A stretch of DNA of 8,867 bases. Source: Nocardioidaceae bacterium (lineage in GTDB: Bacteria; Actinomycetota; Actinomycetes; Propionibacteriales; Nocardioidaceae). This document shows positions 5,874 to 8,867 of this stretch, one piece after another. The translations under genes and the position numbers were made by a program. The stretch spans positions 1 to 8,867 of the forward strand of contig JACCZI010000216.1 of assembly GCA_013696015.1 (NCBI GenBank). Reading direction: 5' to 3'. Positions within the stretch are counted from its first letter, which is position 1, and every line of letters begins with the position of its first letter. The notes beneath the pieces were generated by a model. That model was not told the origin of the DNA, ran no database searches, and was given only the letters and a program-made list of their open reading frames with translations.

Positions 5874-7328
5874 ATGACCACGACCGAGGACGTCACTGCT
5901 GCGCCTCGACGGCGGGCGCCGGGTGCCACTCGGGTCGCCGCTCGCTCACGCGCGACGATCGCCGCGCCGTACCTGCTCAGCATCGCCTTCGCCGCCGCGT
6001 ACGCCACGCTGTCCCTGGCTCGGCTGCACCGGCTCGAGACCCGCTCCTGGGACGTGGCGATCTTCGAACAGGCGATCAGCGGTTACGCCCACTTCGGGGC
6101 ACCGATCGTCGATGTCAAGGGACCCGGGTTCAACCTGCTCGGTGACCACTTCAGCCCGCTGCTGGTCGTGTTCGCGCCGTTCTACCGACTGTTTCCCGGT
6201 CCTGCGACGCTGCTGGTGGGACAGGCGCTGCTGGTTGGGCTGTCCGTGGCCGTCATCGCGCGGGTAGCCGTCCGCCACCTGGGCGCCGCGGCCGGGCTGG
6301 CCGTGGGGGTCGCGTACGGGTTGTCGTGGGGCATCCAGTCGGCCGTCAACTTCGACTTCCACGAGGTGTGCCTCGCCGTTCCCCTGCTAGCGCTTGCGGG
6401 CGAGGCGTATCTGGACCGGCGCTGGGGCCGCGTCGCGATCTGGTCGGCGCTGCTCCTTATCGTCAAGGAGGACATGGGCGTCACTGTTGCCGCACTCGGC
6501 GTGTGCCTGCTTCTCATCGGCATCCGCCGGTGGGGGCTGGCACTGGTTGCCGGCGGAGCGACCGCCTTTGTGCTCACGGTCGCGGTCGTGATCCCGACGC
6601 TGAACCCGGACGGCAGCTACGACTACTGGACGAAGTTCGGCGGTGGGGAGGTAGGGACACCGCTGCTCGAGCGGTTGCTGTCGTTGCCGACGCAGCTGCT
6701 GACCCCCTCGACCAAGGTCGAGACGATGTTGCTGGCGCTTGCGATCACCGGGTTCATCGCCCTCTGGTCACCGTTCGTCCTACTCGCCGTCCCGACCCTG
6801 ACCTGGCGGTTCCTGGGTGACAACCCCTACTACTGGGTCACCGACTGGCACTACTCGTTGACGTTGATGCCGATCTTGTTCATTGCGCTGGTCGACGGCG
6901 TTATCCGCGCCAGGCGAAGCCGCTGGCGGTGGTTGCGGGCATACGCCATGCACGTGCCGGCCGTGGCAACCGCCGTGGCGCTGGTGCTGTGCCTGCAGTT
7001 CCCGTTCCGCGACCTGGTCAGGTCGCAGACGTACGACGCGAGTCCCCGCGCCGAGGCGGCGCACGACGTGCTGGCGCTTGTGCCGGAGGGAGCCTCGGTC
7101 GAGACCGACATCGGCCTGATCACGCAGCTGGCGGCGGACCGGACCGTCTACTGGATCGGCAATGACAACGCCGGTGTGACTCCGGACTACGTGCTCATCG
7201 ACACTGCGGCAGGGTGGTCGAGCGCAGCGCCGGATGCTGCCCGACTGGCCGAGCAGCGTCACCCGGGGGAGCGCTACCGCGAGGTGTTCGACAGCGGCGG
7301 CTACCGCCTGGCGCGGCTCGTCAGCTGA
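5874..7328 (+). CDS. DUF2079 polytopic membrane protein, function unknown
   Basis: A 484-residue membrane protein of the DUF2079 family. A basic, disordered tail (1-28) precedes about nine or ten hydrophobic segments up to about residue 377. A soluble C-terminal domain of about 105 residues, probably outside the membrane, follows. Family hallmarks are SWDVAIFEQAI (58-68), GDHFSPLLVVFAPFYRLFP (90-108), NFDFHEV (159-165) and LIVKEDMG (195-202). The late segment ASVETDIGLITQLAADRTVYWIG plus DYVLIDT is also typical. Acidic residues in the first extracytoplasmic loop and several aromatic helices recall GT-C glycosyltransferases, so sugar transfer from a polyprenyl carrier is a reasonable but unproven idea. 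Start ATG 5874 has CGGAG (5865-5869) 4 nt upstream. It converges on fumC with only 6 bp between the stop codons. Confidence 0.88.
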   Translation: MTTTEDVTAAPRRRAPGATRVAARSRATIAAPYLLSIAFAAAYATLSLARLHRLETRSWDVAIFEQAISGYAHFGAPIVDVKGPGFNLLGDHFSPLLVVFAPFYRLFPGPATLLVGQALLVGLSVAVIARVAVRHLGAAAGLAVGVAYGLSWGIQSAVNFDFHEVCLAVPLLALAGEAYLDRRWGRVAIWSALLLIVKEDMGVTVAALGVCLLLIGIRRWGLALVAGGATAFVLTVAVVIPTLNPDGSYDYWTKFGGGEVGTPLLERLLSLPTQLLTPSTKVETMLLALAITGFIALWSPFVLLAVPTLTWRFLGDNPYYWVTDWHYSLTLMPILFIALVDGVIRARRSRWRWLRAYAMHVPAVATAVALVLCLQFPFRDLVRSQTYDASPRAEAAHDVLALVPEGASVETDIGLITQLAADRTVYWIGNDNAGVTPDYVLIDTAAGWSSAAPDAARLAEQRHPGERYREVFDSGGYRLARLVS

Positions 7329-7334
7329 CACCGG

Positions 7335-8738
7335 TCACGGCTGCGTCATACGCATCACGTCCAGGGCTTCGTCCAGCTGCGGCTCGCTCAGAGTGCCCCG
7401 CTCGACCCACCCGTGCTCGAGCACCACCTCGCGGATCGTCTTGCCCTCGGCGACCGCCTGCTTGGCGATCTTGGCGGCGTTCTCGTACCCGATCAGGCGG
7501 TTGAGCGGCGTCACGATCGCCGGTGACGACTCGGCGTACGCGCGCGCCCGTTCGGTGTTGGCGGTGATCCCGTCGACGCAGCGGTCCGCCAGCAGTCGCG
7601 AGGCGTTGCTCAGCAGCCGCAGCGACTCGAGCAGGCAGCGCGCCATGACCGGCATCATCACGTTGAGCTCGAAGCTGCCGCTGGCACCCGCGACGGCGAT
7701 CGCGGCGTCGTTGCCGACCACCTGGGCACACACCATCAGGGTCGCCTCCGGCAGCACCGGGTTGACCTTGCCCGGCATGATGCTCGAGCCGGGCTGTAGG
7801 TCGGGCAATGTGATCTCGGCGAGACCGGCGGTGGGCCCAGAACCCATCCACCGCAGGTCGTTGCAGATCTTGGTGAGGCTGATGGCGACCGTGCGCAGCT
7901 GCCCGGACAGCTCGACCAGGCCGTCGCGCGCGCCCTGCGCCTCGAAGTGGTCCGGCGCCTCGGTCAGCGGCAGCCCCGTCGCCGTCGCGAGCAGCTCGAT
8001 CACCCGTTGCGGGAAGCCCTGCGGGGTGTTGATCCCCGTTCCCACCGCTGTGCCGCCGAGCGGCACCTGCGCCACGCGGGGCAGGCTCGACCCGACCCGT
8101 TCGGCACCGGCCCGGATCTGTGCGGCGTAGCCGCCGAACTCCTGGCCGAGCGTCACGGGAGTGGCGTCCATCAGGTGCGTCCGCCCCGCTTTAACCACGT
8201 CGGCAAACTCGCGGCCCTTGCGCTCCAGCGACGCCGCCAGATGCTCCAGAGCCGGTACGAGGTCGTCGACAACGGCTGCGGCGGCCGCCACGTGGATCGA
8301 CGTGGGGAACACGTCGTTGCTCGACTGGCTGGCGTTGACATGGTCGTTGGGATGCACGGCGCGACCGAGGGCCCGGCTTGCCAGCGTCGCGACGACCTCG
8401 TTGGCGTTCATGTTCGACGACGTGCCGGAGCCGGTCTGGAACACGTCGACAGGGAACTCGTCGTCGTGTTTGCCCTGCGCCACCTCCTGCGCCGCGACCC
8501 GGATGGCCGACGCCACGTCCTCGTCGAGCACGCCGAGCTCGGCGTTCGCCCGCGCGGCGGCCGCCTTGATCTGCCCGAGCGCGGCGACGTGCCGCGGCTC
8601 CAGGGTCGTCCCCGAGATCGGGAAGTTGTCGACCGCCCGTTGGGTCTGGGCCCGCCACAGGGCGGTGGTGGGGACGCGGACCTCGCCCATCGTGTCGCGC
8701 TCGATGCGGAAGTCGTCGGTGTCGTGCGCGTCGGCCAT
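7335..8738 (-). CDS. fumC: Class II fumarate hydratase
   Basis: A 467-residue cytosolic enzyme, the same length as E. coli FumC, that interconverts fumarate and L-malate in the TCA cycle without an iron-sulfur cluster. Three superfamily regions are intact: TGSGTSSNMN (102-111), HPNDHVNASQSSNDVFPT (129-146) with AGRTHLMDATPV (184-195, His188), and the signature loop GSSIMPGKVNP (317-327, catalytic Ser318). His188 and Ser318 carry the same numbers as in E. coli FumC. The N-terminus (RIERDTMGEVRVP) is typical. Start ATG 8738 is preceded by TAGGGT, whose AGGG could act as a weak Shine-Dalgarno sequence, or whole as a leaderless -10. An upstream gene ends 9 nt before the start, so cotranscription is likely. 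A fumarase (Rv1098c) also lies a few genes from phoH2 in M. tuberculosis. Confidence 0.97.
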   Translation of the reverse strand: MADAHDTDDFRIERDTMGEVRVPTTALWRAQTQRAVDNFPISGTTLEPRHVAALGQIKAAAARANAELGVLDEDVASAIRVAAQEVAQGKHDDEFPVDVFQTGSGTSSNMNANEVVATLASRALGRAVHPNDHVNASQSSNDVFPTSIHVAAAAAVVDDLVPALEHLAASLERKGREFADVVKAGRTHLMDATPVTLGQEFGGYAAQIRAGAERVGSSLPRVAQVPLGGTAVGTGINTPQGFPQRVIELLATATGLPLTEAPDHFEAQGARDGLVELSGQLRTVAISLTKICNDLRWMGSGPTAGLAEITLPDLQPGSSIMPGKVNPVLPEATLMVCAQVVGNDAAIAVAGASGSFELNVMMPVMARCLLESLRLLSNASRLLADRCVDGITANTERARAYAESSPAIVTPLNRLIGYENAAKIAKQAVAEGKTIREVVLEHGWVERGTLSEPQLDEALDVMRMTQP

Positions 8739-8744
8739 TCAGCG

Positions 8745-8750
8745 ACCCTA
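8745..8750 (-). promoter_or_regulatory. TAGGGT element 6 nt before fumC: weak SD or leaderless -10
   Basis: On the minus strand TAGGGT (8745-8750) sits 6 nt before the fumC ATG. AGGG is a plausible Shine-Dalgarno core, while TANNNT at this distance fits a leaderless promoter. It overlaps the TAG stop codon of the upstream gene. The two readings cannot be separated from sequence alone. Confidence 0.35.
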
Positions 8751-8867
8751 ACGTCGAGGCGGGTACGCGACGTAGAGGTTGTAATGCGTCTGACGGCCCT
8801 GGAACGTGAGGGCGTCGGGGACGTGGCGCACCGACGTACTGGCCCGTTGCAGCCGGCCCAGCATAGC
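8748..8867 (-). CDS. C-terminal end of an unrecognised gene upstream of fumC (partial)
   Basis: On the minus strand an open frame enters from the right edge (8867) and ends at TAG 8748-8750, giving the last 39 residues. The tail includes SVRHVPDALTFQGRQTH and ends YNLYVAYPPRR. Codon third positions are G/C-rich as in the neighbours, and the 9-nt gap to the fumC start suggests one operon. I do not recognise the family. It does not look like the end of the fructose-bisphosphatase GlpX, which neighbours fum in M. tuberculosis. The start and main domain lie outside the window. Confidence 0.6.
   Translation of the reverse strand, partial: AMLGRLQRASTSVRHVPDALTFQGRQTHYNLYVAYPPRR

Noticed and set aside
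7234..8751. Long plus-strand ORFs opposite fumC
   Set aside because: Antisense shadows of fumC, which is unambiguous by length, signature and catalytic residues.

Overview
The window reads as chromosomal DNA of a high-GC Gram-positive bacterium (Actinomycetota). Coding regions have strongly G/C-biased third codon positions, and three genes have TANNNT -10 motifs placed 6-7 nt before ATG, as in leaderless actinobacterial mRNAs. Gene content and order resemble the Mycobacterium tuberculosis Rv1084 - Rv1085c - Rv1086 ... Rv1095 (phoH2) ... Rv1098c (fum) stretch, as recalled from general knowledge. I cannot name a genus.

Layout, left to right. (1) The 3' end of a gene on + (1-84), probably a YyaL/DUF255-type thioredoxin-domain protein. 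(2) A small, probably accessory gene on + (166-681) whose C-terminal half looks like a ribbon-helix-helix DNA-binding protein. A 16-bp palindrome lies across its promoter and start codon. (3) A 205-bp gene-free stretch with stacked inverted repeats and a near-exact second copy of the last 37 bp of that gene. (4) A hemolysin III/PAQR membrane protein on -, divergent from (5) a cis-prenyltransferase on + that resembles the short-chain Z-isoprenyl diphosphate synthase Rv1086. Their promoters overlap face to face in 52 bp. (6) phoH2 (PIN-PhoH RNase/helicase). (7) A stand-alone MsiK/UgpC-type ABC sugar-importer ATPase. (8) A secreted lytic-transglycosylase-like protein with a strong hairpin in its leader. 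(9) A DUF2079 polytopic membrane protein. (10) On -, class II fumarase fumC, 6 bp from the DUF2079 stop codon and convergent with it. (11) The 3' end of an unrecognised gene on -, 9 nt upstream of fumC and probably in one operon with it.

Functionally this is mostly a housekeeping neighbourhood: isoprenoid carrier and cell-envelope functions (prenyltransferase, transglycosylase, DUF2079), RNA metabolism (PhoH2), sugar import energisation (MsiK type) and the TCA cycle (FumC). The only part that looks accessory is 85-886, with the RHH-like gene, its palindromic operator candidate, the direct repeat and the inverted-repeat cluster. I found no rRNA, tRNA, CRISPR array, recognisable insertion sequence or obvious new defence system. 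The most unusual features are regulatory and structural rather than a new multi-gene system.
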